Assembly: GCF_001485475.2 (NCBI RefSeq)
Contig: NZ_DF976999.1
Span: forward strand, 220,001-284,000
DNA: 64,000 nucleotides
Direction of reading: 5' to 3'
Source: Tepidanaerobacter syntrophicus
GTDB taxonomy: Bacteria > Bacillota > Thermosediminibacteria > Thermosediminibacterales > Tepidanaerobacteraceae
In this document: piece by piece, positions 1 through 9,638 of the stretch
How positions within the stretch are numbered: position 1 is the first letter of the stretch
Layout of the letters: every line of letters starts with the position of its first letter
Program-made: the position numbers and the translations under genes
Notes under the pieces: model-generated
The model's database searches: none
What the model was told of the DNA's origin: nothing
The model's input: only the letters and a program-made list of their open reading frames with translations

Positions 1-926
1 CCCCTAGGAAGCCATCCATCAACGCATGCTTGAAGTATTGGTTTTGGTATCCAGCCAAGACACGAATTTAGTGTTGTTGTAAGCGCAAACATGGCACCGC
101 CAACTACAAAAAAGATATACAAAGGCCATGGCAGTATTTCTTGAGCTACAAGTGTTAAGGGTTTGTTTGCCACTTGTTCTACGGGCAACACTCCGGCAGC
201 TACTGTTGCCATAAGAGCATAGAATGCAGCTATAACAAGAGTGCCTGTTATTATAGCAAAAGGAATATCTTTTGTGGGGTTCTTGGCTTCAGCTCCAAGA
301 TGTATAACTACATTTGCGCCTCCTGTAGCCCATGTCATTAAGGCAGCTGCAGAAAACAATCCCCGCCATCCATGTGTCATAAAACCCTCTCCAAAGAAAT
401 TTGGCTGTATATTGGGCATACCATAAACAATAAATATGGTTAGTGCTACCGCCATAATCACCGCCATAAGGTTCTGCAGCTTTGCTGCTGCTTCTATTCC
501 CATCAAATTTATTAAATAAAAAATCGTTAACATAGCAAATGCCACTAAGGTGTGATTTAATCCAGGTATAAGTGCCAGGGTATAATCCGCAAAGCTTATT
601 GCATACATCGACAAAGTACACCAAGCAATTATATGGATAATTATAAAAAATCCTGCAGCACCTTCATGGACCAGTAAAGCCAATTGAGTATAAAATCCTC
701 CTCTTAACCTTATAGTTCCGCTTACAAAAATCATAGGAACTGTCATAGCAAGAGTGAAGAGTGCAGCAATTATCATTGCGATATTTGCAGATCTGCCGGT
801 CATTCCAATAGCAACTCCTGTCAGAGCAAAGACGCCGGCGCCTATTGTCTGCCCTATTGCAATAGACAAAAGTTCTTTTCTTCCAAGCACTCGCTTAAGT
901 TCTTTTGTTGAAGTCAGTTCTGGCAT
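1..926 (-). CDS. APC-family amino acid permease (3' end cut by window)
   Basis: Integral membrane secondary transporter for an amino acid. The reading frame opens at an ATG preceded by AGGAGG and runs off the left edge, so about 308 residues are seen and the C-terminus is missing. The N-terminus carries GQTIGAGVF (residues 25-33), the glycine-rich first-helix motif of the amino acid/polyamine/organocation superfamily, followed by many hydrophobic helices and short charged loops. It lies 81 bases downstream of the histidine ammonia-lyase gene on the same strand, so histidine uptake is the natural guess. Substrate is inference only; family assignment is firm. Confidence 0.8.
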   Translation of the reverse strand, partial: MPELTSTKELKRVLGRKELLSIAIGQTIGAGVFALTGVAIGMTGRSANIAMIIAALFTLAMTVPMIFVSGTIRLRGGFYTQLALLVHEGAAGFFIIIHIIAWCTLSMYAISFADYTLALIPGLNHTLVAFAMLTIFYLINLMGIEAAAKLQNLMAVIMAVALTIFIVYGMPNIQPNFFGEGFMTHGWRGLFSAAALMTWATGGANVVIHLGAEAKNPTKDIPFAIITGTLVIAAFYALMATVAAGVLPVEQVANKPLTLVAQEILPWPLYIFFVVGGAMFALTTTLNSCLGWIPKPILQACVDGWLPR

Positions 927-1007
927 AGTTATCCTCCTTTTAAGAATTTTTTAAACAGAATAGTAAATTAGATATATATTTACCACTTCCTTTTTTATAC
1001 TTTCTAT

Positions 1008-2513
1008 TTATATAAGTTCATTTGTCAAAATTAGATTTGAAATTGTGCTTATTTCGTTTGACAAAACTCTGTCATGTGACAATGTACCAACTTTTTCCCT
1101 TATTAACCTATATGCCTCTTTTGTCCCCTTCCCCATCTCCTTTCCTTTATTTTCTTTTAGCCGCAAATCTATTGCTTGTGCTGCGCATAAAAGCTCGATA
1201 GCTAAAACGTTTCTCGTGTTTTCAACTATTCTTCTTGCTTTTCTTGCTGCAATGGTTCCCATGCTTACATGGTCTTCCTGGTTTGCTGAAGATGGGATGG
1301 AATCTACGCTTGCCGGAGTTGCAAGGGTTTTATTTTCCGATACCAGTGATGCTGCAGTATATTGAGCTATCATAAGGCCTGAATTTAAGCCGCCATTGTC
1401 TACCAAGAATGCAGGCAGTCCCTCGTTTAGGCTAGGATTTACAAGGCGCTCAATCCGACGTTCCGCAATGCTTGCAAGCTCCGAAACCGCTATCCCCATA
1501 TAATCCATGTTTATAGCTATGGGCTCCCCATGGAAATTGCCGCCGGAAATAACCACATCGCTTTCAGGGAAAATTAAGGGATTATCTGTTGCCGAATTCA
1601 TTTCAATTTCAACTATCTCTTTAATATGTTCTAATGCGTCTCTTACGGCACCATGCACCTGTGGAATACATCTTAGTGTATATGCGTCTTGCACTTTTGG
1701 ATTACCTTGATGTGTTACAAATTTGCTTCCTTCTAAAAGTTTTCTCATGTTTCTTGCGCATTCTATCTGCCCTTTGTGAGGTCTTACTAAATTAACATTT
1801 TCGTCAAAGGCATCTATCACACCATTTAAAGCTTCAAAAGTCAGTGCCGCAGATATATCAGCAATTCTTGACAAATTTATTGCTTCAGCAAGAGCTAGGC
1901 TTCCTATGGCTGTCATGGCTTGTGTACCATTTATAAGGGCAAGTCCTTCCTTTGCTTCAAGTGTTACAGGCATTATTCCTGCCAGCTGCATAGCTTCTTT
2001 ACCCGGCATAACTCTTCCTTTGTATAAAGCCTCACCCTCACCTATCATAACGAGAACCATATGGGCTAAGGGAACCAAGTCTCCGCTGGCTCCTAGAGAG
2101 CCTTGCGATGGAACCCTGGGGATTACTCCTTTATTTAACATATCGATAAGGGTTTGAAGTGTGGAATATCTTATTCCCGAATATCCTTTGGCAAGCGCAT
2201 TTGCCCTAAGCAGCATCATAGCTCTTACCGCATCTTCGGAAAGATACTCGCCAACCCCGGCTGAGTGGCTTCGAATTAAGTTCACCTGCAGATCCCGGGT
2301 ATCTTGAGATGAAATATTTACATTGCAAAACTTTCCAAAACCGGTAGTTACGCCATATACCACCTCATTATTTTCAATGATTTTGTTTACATATTCTCTT
2401 GATACTTCAACTTTTTCTTTTGATATTGAAGATAGCTCAATTGATTCTTTTTCAACTGCAACTTTTATAATATCTTCCAGCCTCAAACTTTCTCCGTCTA
2501 TTATCAACACCAT
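1008..2513 (-). CDS. hutH: Histidine ammonia-lyase
   Basis: Converts L-histidine to trans-urocanate and ammonia, the first step of histidine breakdown. About 501 residues, the usual family length. The Ala-Ser-Gly that cyclises to the MIO electrophile is at about residues 142-144 (context GSLGASGDLVPL), with YGVTTGFG near 53-60. The QEDHVSMG segment and the SH in LIRSHSAG are those of histidine rather than tyrosine or phenylalanine lyases. The start is ambiguous: GTG at 2516, ATG at 2513 and further GTG/TTG codons follow one another just after GAGG. The other hut genes (urocanase, imidazolonepropionase) are not in this window; the next gene is the amino-acid permease. Confidence 0.93.
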   Translation of the reverse strand: MVLIIDGESLRLEDIIKVAVEKESIELSSISKEKVEVSREYVNKIIENNEVVYGVTTGFGKFCNVNISSQDTRDLQVNLIRSHSAGVGEYLSEDAVRAMMLLRANALAKGYSGIRYSTLQTLIDMLNKGVIPRVPSQGSLGASGDLVPLAHMVLVMIGEGEALYKGRVMPGKEAMQLAGIMPVTLEAKEGLALINGTQAMTAIGSLALAEAINLSRIADISAALTFEALNGVIDAFDENVNLVRPHKGQIECARNMRKLLEGSKFVTHQGNPKVQDAYTLRCIPQVHGAVRDALEHIKEIVEIEMNSATDNPLIFPESDVVISGGNFHGEPIAINMDYMGIAVSELASIAERRIERLVNPSLNEGLPAFLVDNGGLNSGLMIAQYTAASLVSENKTLATPASVDSIPSSANQEDHVSMGTIAARKARRIVENTRNVLAIELLCAAQAIDLRLKENKGKEMGKGTKEAYRLIREKVGTLSHDRVLSNEISTISNLILTNELI

Positions 2514-2516
2514 CAC

Positions 2517-2837
2517 CTCAAGTTTTTGTTAAATATGCAGCATATGGATAATTACTATTACCACTAGCCATTTCGCTATAAGCCGATTTTGCGATAAAGT
2601 AGTTATTATGCTTTTTGCAAGATTTTTTAATTTGTTATGTTATATACTATATTCAACATCTTAACTTTAATTCCTTCGCAAAAAACTATAATTTACCGGA
2701 TTTTTTTGTTTCTTCCTAATTTTCTGTATTAACGTATTAACGTTTTAATATGTTAAACAAAACTCAACAGTTAATTGACAAAACCTCTCTGAGCGTTATA
2801 ATTTAAATAAATCAAGAAGTCAAAGGAGTTTTGTAAA
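2517..2837. promoter_or_regulatory. Divergent intergenic region hutH / cysK
   Basis: AT-rich, 321 bases, no gene. It contains the cysK promoter described separately. I could not find a convincing sigma-A promoter for hutH on the minus strand, nor a T-box or S-box leader for either gene. Confidence 0.5.
2775..2802 (+). promoter_or_regulatory. Sigma-A promoter of cysK
   Basis: TTGACA at 2775-2780 and TATAAT at 2797-2802 are both perfect consensus hexamers, 16 bases apart. They lie 35 bases before the cysK start codon, which has its own AAAGGAG ribosome site. The short leader leaves no room for a riboswitch. Confidence 0.8.
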
Positions 2838-3773
2838 ATGGGCATTGACAATATAATCTATGATTCCATCTTGGAAACTATTGGAATGACTCCTATGGTA
2901 AAATTAAGCAAGCTTTCCCCTGAAAAAGGAGCAAGTATAACAGCTAAGATTGAGTCTTTTAATCCGGGAGGCAGCATAAAAGATCGTATTGCCCTTTCTA
3001 TGATAAATGATGCTGAAGATAAAGGACTTCTTAAAACCGGTTCCACGGTCATAGAGCCTACCAGCGGCAATACCGGGATAGGCCTTGCCATGGTGTGCGC
3101 AGTAAAAGGATACCGGCTTATTTTAGTTATGCCTGCATCTATGAGTATTGAACGAAGAAAGCTTTTAAAGGCGTATGGCGCCGAGTTCATACTTACGCCT
3201 CCTGAAGAAGGCATGGATGGCGCGATAAGAAAGGCTGAAGAACTTGCAAAAACCAATAGATACTTTATGCCGATGCAGTTTGACAACCCTGTCAATTCTT
3301 TCGCTCATGAAGTAACTACAGCAAAGGAAATTTTGAATCAGACAAAGGGCAAACTAGATGCTTTTGTTGCAACAGTCGGGACAGGCGGTACATTTACCGG
3401 AGTTGCAAGAAAATTAAAGGCCGAATTGCCTAATATAAAAGCAATTGCAGTGGAGCCGTCATCTTCTGCTGTTTTATCCAAAGGCGCGGCGGGTCCTCAT
3501 AAGATTCAGGGCATTGGTGCAGGGTTTATCCCAAAAGTTTTGGATATTGATTTAATTGATGAAATTATCACTGTCACAGATGAAGATGCCTACGAAATGA
3601 CGCGAAAGCTTTCCACTATAGAAGGAATCCTTGCCGGCATTTCATCAGGAGCCGCGGTGTGGGCAGCGCAGAAAATTGCAGCGGATTTAGAGCCGAGTAA
3701 ACTAGTAGTAACTATACTTCCTGATACCGGAGAGCGATATCTAAGCACGGAAGGTCTATTCCCTGAGTATTAG
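2838..3773 (+). CDS. cysK: Cysteine synthase A (O-acetylserine sulfhydrylase)
   Basis: PLP enzyme forming cysteine from O-acetylserine and sulfide in the cytoplasm. 311 residues, normal length. The PLP lysine is Lys48 in NPGGSIKDR, the substrate-binding loop TSGNTG is at 75-80, and the phosphate-binding GTGGTFTG follows in the second half. The C-terminal LPDTGERYLS is typical of CysK. It is a single gene with its own promoter and terminator, unlinked to a serine acetyltransferase here. A cystathionine beta-synthase-like activity is not excluded, but CysK is much more likely. Confidence 0.95.
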   Translation: MGIDNIIYDSILETIGMTPMVKLSKLSPEKGASITAKIESFNPGGSIKDRIALSMINDAEDKGLLKTGSTVIEPTSGNTGIGLAMVCAVKGYRLILVMPASMSIERRKLLKAYGAEFILTPPEEGMDGAIRKAEELAKTNRYFMPMQFDNPVNSFAHEVTTAKEILNQTKGKLDAFVATVGTGGTFTGVARKLKAELPNIKAIAVEPSSSAVLSKGAAGPHKIQGIGAGFIPKVLDIDLIDEIITVTDEDAYEMTRKLSTIEGILAGISSGAAVWAAQKIAADLEPSKLVVTILPDTGERYLSTEGLFPEY

Positions 3774-3778
3774 AATCT

Positions 3779-3816
3779 TAAATCCACCTTAGCGAATATT
3801 AAGGTGGATTTATTTG
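3779..3816 (+). terminator. Intrinsic terminator after cysK
   Basis: Perfect 13-bp stem (3779-3791 with 3800-3812, core AATCCACCTTA) with an 8-base loop, followed by a T-rich stretch, starting 6 bases after the cysK stop codon. It separates cysK from the GntR regulator gene. Confidence 0.85.
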
Positions 3817-3861
3817 TTTGATTATTGTAAAATATATTAGGAAAAGGAGGCTATTTAAGGT

Positions 3862-4632
3862 ATGCTGGATAATTCAAGCAAAGTTAATTTGTATGAACAG
3901 CTAAAGTTAGCGATAAAAAATGACATTTTAAATGGAATTTACAAAGAAGGAGACAGACTCCCAAACGAAAAGCAGCTGTGCGAGCAATACGGCGTAAGCC
4001 GAATAACCGTAAGAAGGGCAATAAAGGAGCTTGCCAAAGAAGGGCTTATTGAAGTAAAACACGGCAAGGGAACTTTTGTAAGCAAGGAAAAGCTGAGTAT
4101 AAAGATATTAGATCTAGGAGGTTATGCGGAAAATTTAGTAAGCAAAAATCGCTCTTTCTTATCAAAGGTTTTAGAAAAAAAATTAATTAACGCAGATGAT
4201 CACCTGTGTAATATATTTAAAATGAAAACTAAAGGAAGCTCTAAGGTATTAGAGCTTACGCGTCTTATAATAGATGAAGGAGAACCGCTGGGTATCGATA
4301 TTGCTTATTTTCCTCTTAATATTTATCCCGGTATACATGAAAAAATCCACGACAATACCTCCACTTTCAATCTAATTCAAAAAGATTACGGAATTGTCAT
4401 GGCTAAAGCATATAAGGAATTTAGCGTTGTTACCGCCCAAAGCGATTACAGCAAGCTGCTGGATTGCACCCCTAGCGAGCCTCTGTTTTTTATAAAAAAA
4501 GTAATATATGATCCTCATGAGATACCGGTTCACTATTCTTTAAACTATATACTTGCAAGTCGAGTAAAGTATGTTATAAATGTAGACATACCTTACGAGC
4601 AAGGCGCAGAGAAAAAAGCGATTACTCAGTAA
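3862..4632 (+). CDS. frlR: GntR/HutC-family transcription regulator, likely of the frl operon
   Basis: 256 residues: an N-terminal winged helix (about 8-75; GVSRITVRRAIKELAKEGLIEVKHGKGTF is the typical GntR recognition region, quoted here in part only as family evidence) and a C-terminal UTRA effector domain (about 95-245) that in relatives binds small sugars or phosphorylated sugars. AAGGAGG lies 11 bases before the ATG. The gene converges on the fructosamine operon, ending 6 bases from the end of frlD, so FrlR-type control by a fructosamine phosphate is inferred. The palindrome at 9614-9631 is its likely operator. Confidence 0.8.
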   Translation: MLDNSSKVNLYEQLKLAIKNDILNGIYKEGDRLPNEKQLCEQYGVSRITVRRAIKELAKEGLIEVKHGKGTFVSKEKLSIKILDLGGYAENLVSKNRSFLSKVLEKKLINADDHLCNIFKMKTKGSSKVLELTRLIIDEGEPLGIDIAYFPLNIYPGIHEKIHDNTSTFNLIQKDYGIVMAKAYKEFSVVTAQSDYSKLLDCTPSEPLFFIKKVIYDPHEIPVHYSLNYILASRVKYVINVDIPYEQGAEKKAITQ

Positions 4633-4638
4633 TAAGGT

Positions 4639-5463
4639 CTATTCACTTTCCAGCTGATGAGGATACCCAAATCCCCCGTAAAAAGTGCATGTCTTTGCTG
4701 CGCATTTTGCTGCATATTTTAGCGCGGCAGCCATATCACCGCTTTGAATATAGTAGGTTAAAAATCCTGCTATAAAGCTGTCTCCGGCTCCCATTGTATC
4801 AACCACTTTCACAGGCACTATATCCTGCTCGAATATTTTCCCTTCTTTGGAAAAAATAGCCCCTTTAGACCCTCTGGTTATTCCCACAATTTCCGCGCCA
4901 AGCATATGGCACTTATTTATAAGTTCTTTCACTTTGCTCAAGCTCATGTCTGAGCCTGACAAAAAGGCATATTTTACATGAGGGCACACTGCCTCTAAAT
5001 ATTTATTATCTTTCATATCAGAAAAATCAAAGGAAATATCACAGCATTTCTTAATAGCTTCAAGTTCCGGTTCCAAGCTCGAATAACAGCTTGTATGGCA
5101 TATATCGAATTTTGATATATATTCCAAGTCGTTAGGCGTTATTTTTAATCTTACAACATGCTGCACAGTATCCTTTGGCCCGCCTATAAATACCCTATCT
5201 TTCTCCGGTGTAAGATTTACTCTGGGCTGACCGCTAATTCCTATCATTGTTCTGGATCTCTCATAACTTACGCCTTCCTGAGCAAGCGCCCACTTTATAT
5301 GTTGTGCCTTGTCGTCATTTCCAAAAATGCCTATATAAGCACTTTCCCGGAATCCGTTGCGTTTACAGTTTACTGCCACATTCACACAGTTTCCGCCGGG
5401 ATAATAAAGTCCCTGGTCTATGTAACAATCTGCTACATTATCTCCTACCGCAATCATCTTCAT
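4639..5463 (-). CDS. frlD: Fructoselysine/fructosamine 6-kinase, PfkB family
   Basis: Phosphorylates the sugar part of a fructosamine (Amadori compound) at C6 so that the FrlB deglycase can split it. 274 residues, ribokinase fold: N-terminal YYPGGNCVNVAVN substrate motif (about 21-33) and C-terminal DTMGAGDSFIAGF with catalytic Asp at about 228. The N-terminal GDNVADCY, the DFSDMKDN segment and the AAKTCTFYGG end resemble E. coli and Bacillus FrlD more than fructokinase or ribokinase. It is the last gene of the frl operon, 6 bases after the permease gene. Confidence 0.85.
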   Translation of the reverse strand: MKMIAVGDNVADCYIDQGLYYPGGNCVNVAVNCKRNGFRESAYIGIFGNDDKAQHIKWALAQEGVSYERSRTMIGISGQPRVNLTPEKDRVFIGGPKDTVQHVVRLKITPNDLEYISKFDICHTSCYSSLEPELEAIKKCCDISFDFSDMKDNKYLEAVCPHVKYAFLSGSDMSLSKVKELINKCHMLGAEIVGITRGSKGAIFSKEGKIFEQDIVPVKVVDTMGAGDSFIAGFLTYYIQSGDMAAALKYAAKCAAKTCTFYGGFGYPHQLESE

Positions 5464-5469
5464 TTTTCA

Positions 5470-6324
5470 TCATCCTTTCAGTGCCCCTTCAGACATTCCT
5501 CTTACAAGATGCTTTTGAAGAGCGATTAGCAAAATAATCATTGGTATGGCAGAAATTACCATTCCTGCAAGCAGGACGCCCCAATTGGTTTGAAGTGCAT
5601 CCCTGAAATTCATTAAACCAGATGGAATTGTTTTTAATTTATCCGAGTCTATAAAAATTATAGCAAACAAGAATTCATTCCATGCATAGTATGCAGTAAG
5701 CATAATAGTGGTGAATATTATCGGCTTTGACATAGGCATATATATTCTTGAATAAATGCCAAGCTCTGAGCACCCGTCTATTATGGCAGATTCTTCTATT
5801 TCCTTCGGAATGCTTAAAAAATAAGATCGGATAAGCAGGACAGAAAGCGGCAGTCTAAAAGTAATATACGGGAGAATGAGGCCTAATCTTGTATTATGTA
5901 TTCCGAGCTTTTGCAATAAAACATAAAGAGGAATAAGGCATACCTGAGGATTCACCATCATACCTGCCGTACAAAGCATTAATGCTATATCGATTCCGCG
6001 AGATTTATACCTGCTAAGTCCGTAAGCACATAGCGACGCGATTATGACAACTCCTGCTATTGTTGCCGCTGTGACGATTACACTGTTGACAAAGTAGCTT
6101 GATATTCCCTTTTCCCATGCAGTTGCATAATTAGAGATAAGCCATTGGCCCGGCAGGCTCCATACATTACTATATATTTCATCATAACTTTTAAAAGATG
6201 ACATAATCATCCAAAAAAGAGGGTAAAGAATAATAACTGCCCAAAGTATTAGTAAAACCATAATGAAGCTGCCGCTTAATCCTAATTTTTGTCTATGTGA
6301 GCTTTTCATTTTTTTATTCGCCAT
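5470..6324 (-). CDS. frlM: Sugar ABC transporter permease, MalG type
   Basis: One of two membrane permeases of a carbohydrate importer of the CUT1 class. 284 residues with about six hydrophobic helices. The cytoplasmic EAA loop reads EESAIIDGCSELGIYSRIYMP (first part quoted; about residues 175-195), where the ATPase docks. It sits 3 bases downstream of the MalF-type permease. By order (deglycase, binding protein, two permeases, kinase) it matches B. subtilis frlM. No ATPase gene is present in the operon, so a shared MsmX-like ATPase encoded elsewhere must energise it. Confidence 0.85.
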   Translation of the reverse strand: MANKKMKSSHRQKLGLSGSFIMVLLILWAVIILYPLFWMIMSSFKSYDEIYSNVWSLPGQWLISNYATAWEKGISSYFVNSVIVTAATIAGVVIIASLCAYGLSRYKSRGIDIALMLCTAGMMVNPQVCLIPLYVLLQKLGIHNTRLGLILPYITFRLPLSVLLIRSYFLSIPKEIEESAIIDGCSELGIYSRIYMPMSKPIIFTTIMLTAYYAWNEFLFAIIFIDSDKLKTIPSGLMNFRDALQTNWGVLLAGMVISAIPMIILLIALQKHLVRGMSEGALKG

Positions 6325-6327
6325 TTG

Positions 6328-7224
6328 TTAATCCTCCTCCCCGCCGCCAAATAGCTTAAACTGTATTACAGCAAGTAACGCTGTAATTACAAATATTACT
6401 ATGGCAATAGTTGAGGCATAACCCATTTTGTCTTTAAAAAAGCCAGATAAATACATATGCACGGCTAAAGTTATAGAGCTTGTGCCCGGACCCCCGCCCT
6501 TGGTCAATATATAAGGTTCGTTGAAAACCAGCATTGAGCCCGTTATTGTTATTAGGGTTGTCACGAAAATAGTTTCTTTAACCTGAGGTACGGTTATACT
6601 AAAAAAACGTCTTATTTTGCTTGCTCCGTCAATTTCTGCAGCCTCGTATAGCTCTTGAGGTATTTTTTGAATTGCTACAATAAACAGCATCATTATGTAG
6701 CCTATGCTCTGCCATTGAGATACTGCTATAACTGCATAAGGTGCTGTTTTAGACAATCCCAGCCAAGGCTTTGCTAAATGGCCTAAACCTATTAATTTTA
6801 AGAAATTGTTTAATAATCCAATTTGAGGATGGTAGATGAAGCTAAACAAAAGGCAGATTACGGAAATCGAGATAACTACCGGCATAAAATATACCACTCT
6901 AAAAAATGGGGCAATTCTTCTGAAAAGCTTATCCTCTAATATCGCAGCCAGAATCAAACCGCCAAATACCTGACATATGACAGAAATTATAGCATATCGA
7001 ACATTATTTGTTAATCCTGTAACAACAACCTTATCTTTTAATAAAGCTTTAAAATTAGCTAAGCCGACAAATGTTTTTGTTGGAGAAAAAGCTGCAAAAT
7101 CATATAAACTGTAAATAAAGTTTTGAATTAGCGGCAAGAAAATGAATACAAAAAGCAGAATAAAGCACGGCAGCATAAAGAGATATGGCGTTATCTGCTT
7201 TTTAAGTTGTTTCATATATATCAC
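6328..7224 (-). CDS. frlN: Sugar ABC transporter permease, MalF type
   Basis: Second permease of the importer, 298 residues, six predicted helices with the first at about 12-35. The EAA motif EAAEIDGASKIRRFF is in the last third. The encoded start MIYMKQLKKQ may begin at Met1 or Met4. It is 60 bases downstream of the substrate-binding protein and 3 bases before the partner permease. Substrate (fructosamines such as fructoselysine or fructosylated amino acids) is inferred from the flanking deglycase and kinase. Confidence 0.85.
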   Translation of the reverse strand: MIYMKQLKKQITPYLFMLPCFILLFVFIFLPLIQNFIYSLYDFAAFSPTKTFVGLANFKALLKDKVVVTGLTNNVRYAIISVICQVFGGLILAAILEDKLFRRIAPFFRVVYFMPVVISISVICLLFSFIYHPQIGLLNNFLKLIGLGHLAKPWLGLSKTAPYAVIAVSQWQSIGYIMMLFIVAIQKIPQELYEAAEIDGASKIRRFFSITVPQVKETIFVTTLITITGSMLVFNEPYILTKGGGPGTSSITLAVHMYLSGFFKDKMGYASTIAIVIFVITALLAVIQFKLFGGGEED

Positions 7225-7284
7225 TCGCTCCTTTTGTAAAAATGGGGAGAGGGAAGGCGCATGTCTTCCCGTCCCGAAAAGCTC

Positions 7285-8580
7285 TTATTTAGCACTATTT
7301 CTCAATTTTGCAGCTTCTTGTTGCACTGACTTAATTACATCCTCAGGTGTCATCTCGCCTATAACCATTGATTGGCATCCTCTCATAAATGCATCTGCTA
7401 TATTGATATTTACTGCATTGTCAAACCAGGGAACAGTTCTTGTAGCATTGAGTATTACATCGTATGCTGCTAAAGACTTATCTGATGCATTTTCCGATGT
7501 CACAGCTCCTTTAATGGCATTGAGCTGTCCACAGTCCTTTGTAAATTTGAATGCCATTTCTTTAGAGGTGAGGAATTTTAGAAACTCTTCAGCCTCTTTT
7601 GGCGCATTTTTACTTAACATAAACCCTTCCGGTGCGCCGGTCAGTGCATGAGGATCGCCTTTTCCATTTTCAAAGGGCGGAAAATCAAAGAAGGCAAAAT
7701 CTTTCATTCCTGCATCTTCCACGTATTTTATCTCTGCAAACTGCATATATATTATTGGCACTTCCCCGTTTGCAAACATATTTCTTGCAGTTTCATGATC
7801 TATTGCAGTTGCAACCTCTCCCATGTAGTCTGTAAGAGTTTTAAAGGCTTTTAATGCCGTAACATATGATGGATCGGTAAATTCCCCGGTCTTTGGATTG
7901 TAGTCCTTTTCTAGAATTTGAGGATCTATTAATCTTTGATTTATCGTACCGATATAATGCGATATCGCCCAAGCATCTGACAGTCCTTCGATTATCGGGG
8001 TTTCATAGCCTGCTTTTTTTAGTTTATCAAGAATCTGTACAAATTCTTCAAAGGTTTTTGGCGGTTCTATATTATTATCCTCGAATATTTTCGTGTTGTA
8101 AGCAAAAGCTTTGCCATCAATTGTAAGGGGAACTCCGTAAAGTTTGCCGTCAAAAGTAAATGCTCCAAGCTGAGATTCCAAAATATTGCTTGACCATTCC
8201 TTGTCTTGTGCAAAAAGCTCGTCTAATGGTTTAACCTTGCCTGATGATACAATATTTTCAGCAAATGAATCTGACCAGGAAGAAAATATATCAGGTAAAT
8301 CTTCGTTAGAAACTAAAACACGAATTTTTTCCTTGTAGGAATCATTTAAAACACAGTCCATATTAATTTTTACATTTGGGTGCTGTGCTTCAAACTCTGC
8401 TACCGCTTCTTTAAAGAACGTATTTCTTGGCTCATTTGGCCAGCGGTGAAAAAACTTGATTTCTACTTTTTGGCCATCGCTTTCGGCCGGTTTTGATGCT
8501 TGCTGGTTTGAACTTGTGCCGCAAGCTGCAACAGTCACAACCATAACCAAACAAAGTGCTAAAATAATTAAACGTTTCAT
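7285..8580 (-). CDS. frlO: Sugar ABC transporter substrate-binding lipoprotein
   Basis: Extracellular solute receptor of the importer, 431 residues, family 1. An N-terminal signal peptide ends in a lipobox (VAAC, Cys20), so the protein is expected to be lipid-anchored outside the membrane. A serine/glutamine-rich linker follows, then the two-lobe binding domain starting VEIKFFHRWPNEPR. It follows frlB by 27 bases and precedes the two permeases. The likely ligand is a fructosamine, from context only. Confidence 0.88.
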   Translation of the reverse strand: MKRLIILALCLVMVVTVAACGTSSNQQASKPAESDGQKVEIKFFHRWPNEPRNTFFKEAVAEFEAQHPNVKINMDCVLNDSYKEKIRVLVSNEDLPDIFSSWSDSFAENIVSSGKVKPLDELFAQDKEWSSNILESQLGAFTFDGKLYGVPLTIDGKAFAYNTKIFEDNNIEPPKTFEEFVQILDKLKKAGYETPIIEGLSDAWAISHYIGTINQRLIDPQILEKDYNPKTGEFTDPSYVTALKAFKTLTDYMGEVATAIDHETARNMFANGEVPIIYMQFAEIKYVEDAGMKDFAFFDFPPFENGKGDPHALTGAPEGFMLSKNAPKEAEEFLKFLTSKEMAFKFTKDCGQLNAIKGAVTSENASDKSLAAYDVILNATRTVPWFDNAVNINIADAFMRGCQSMVIGEMTPEDVIKSVQQEAAKLRNSAK

Positions 8581-8607
8581 TGATGCGTAACCCCCTTTAA
8601 AATTTTA

Positions 8608-9582
8608 TTAATATTCCATTTTCCACATATAGCGGCGAACAGAAAGCGGATGGCCTGTGTGCTCTGCAAGCCTGTCTGCATACTGTCTCAAAACTACGCC
8701 GGCAATAAGCGGAGTAAAATAACTCTTTAAATCTTCATCTATTCCGTCCATATTAAAGTCTTTTGCATCTACTACAGTCAGTTTTTCACTGAACTTTTTA
8801 ACAAAGTCGTGAGCTCTTTCGTCCAGAGGTCTTGTCTCTCCCAACCCTTTAATAAGAAGAAAAGGCACATCAAAATCTGTAACTTCAAAAGGACCATGGA
8901 AATATTCTCCTGCATGAATGGCGTTAGAATTAATCCATAGCATTTCCATTAGCAAGCAGCTTGTAAATGAATATGCAACACCGTAATTAGGACCGCTAGC
9001 CATAGTATATATAAGTTTTTCTCTCTTATATTTCTTGCCGAACTCATCTGCCGCATCAAAGGTCATTTCCTTATTGACATCATATAATTTTTGCAAATTA
9101 TCTATCGAGCCGATGGCCTTTTCGTATTTTTCATTTGCTGCAATTTCATTTAAAATACCAAAAATTAATCTGTAGAGCATCCCGCTATTTCCTTCTTTTG
9201 CCGTGGCTTCGACACCATAATCATAGTGAATCGGAAATTCTGCAGCTTTCCAAAGCGGTGAATCAACCACATTTGAAAAAGCTATTGTTACAGCTCCTTT
9301 TTTCCTTGCGAATTCCGCGGCTTTTGCAGTTTCAGGAGTATTGCCTGAGTGCGAACACAAAATTACAACACTGCCTTTACCTAGTGCTTTCGGTTCCCTG
9401 TGAACAAATTCGTTTGATGAATAAATTGCAGACGGAGTTTCTATCTCTCTATCAAATATGTAATGTGCCGGATATAAATTTGCCATAGACCCGCCGCATG
9501 CTACAAAATAAAAGTTCTTCAAATCCGTTGATTTAACTGCACGAATAGCATCGTTTAATTGTGTTACATGTTCCTGGTTCAT
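8608..9582 (-). CDS. frlB: Fructosamine 6-phosphate deglycase (SIS domain)
   Basis: Splits a 6-phosphofructosamine (for example fructoselysine 6-phosphate) into glucose 6-phosphate and the amino acid. 324 residues with two SIS (sugar isomerase) domains; the phosphosugar-binding serines lie in CGGSMAN (about 29-35) and LCSHSGNTPETA (about 75-86). It lacks the glutaminase domain of GlmS. It is the first gene of the operon, and its promoter and operator lie just upstream. GlmS-like or tagatose isomerases are alternatives, but the FrlD-type kinase in the operon favours FrlB. Confidence 0.88.
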   Translation of the reverse strand: MNQEHVTQLNDAIRAVKSTDLKNFYFVACGGSMANLYPAHYIFDREIETPSAIYSSNEFVHREPKALGKGSVVILCSHSGNTPETAKAAEFARKKGAVTIAFSNVVDSPLWKAAEFPIHYDYGVEATAKEGNSGMLYRLIFGILNEIAANEKYEKAIGSIDNLQKLYDVNKEMTFDAADEFGKKYKREKLIYTMASGPNYGVAYSFTSCLLMEMLWINSNAIHAGEYFHGPFEVTDFDVPFLLIKGLGETRPLDERAHDFVKKFSEKLTVVDAKDFNMDGIDEDLKSYFTPLIAGVVLRQYADRLAEHTGHPLSVRRYMWKMEY

Positions 9583-9613
9583 ATTTATAATTCCTCCCTG
9601 ACGAAATTTTATA

Positions 9614-9631
9614 TGACCTCATATGATGTCA
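9614..9631 (-). promoter_or_regulatory. Candidate FrlR operator
   Basis: TGACCTCATATGATGTCA is an 18-bp palindrome with one mismatched pair. It begins about 8 bases downstream of the frl -10 box on the minus strand, covering the predicted transcription start, where a bound GntR repressor would block initiation. Assignment to the regulator at 3862-4632 is inference. Confidence 0.6.
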
Positions 9632-9638
9632 TGTTTAG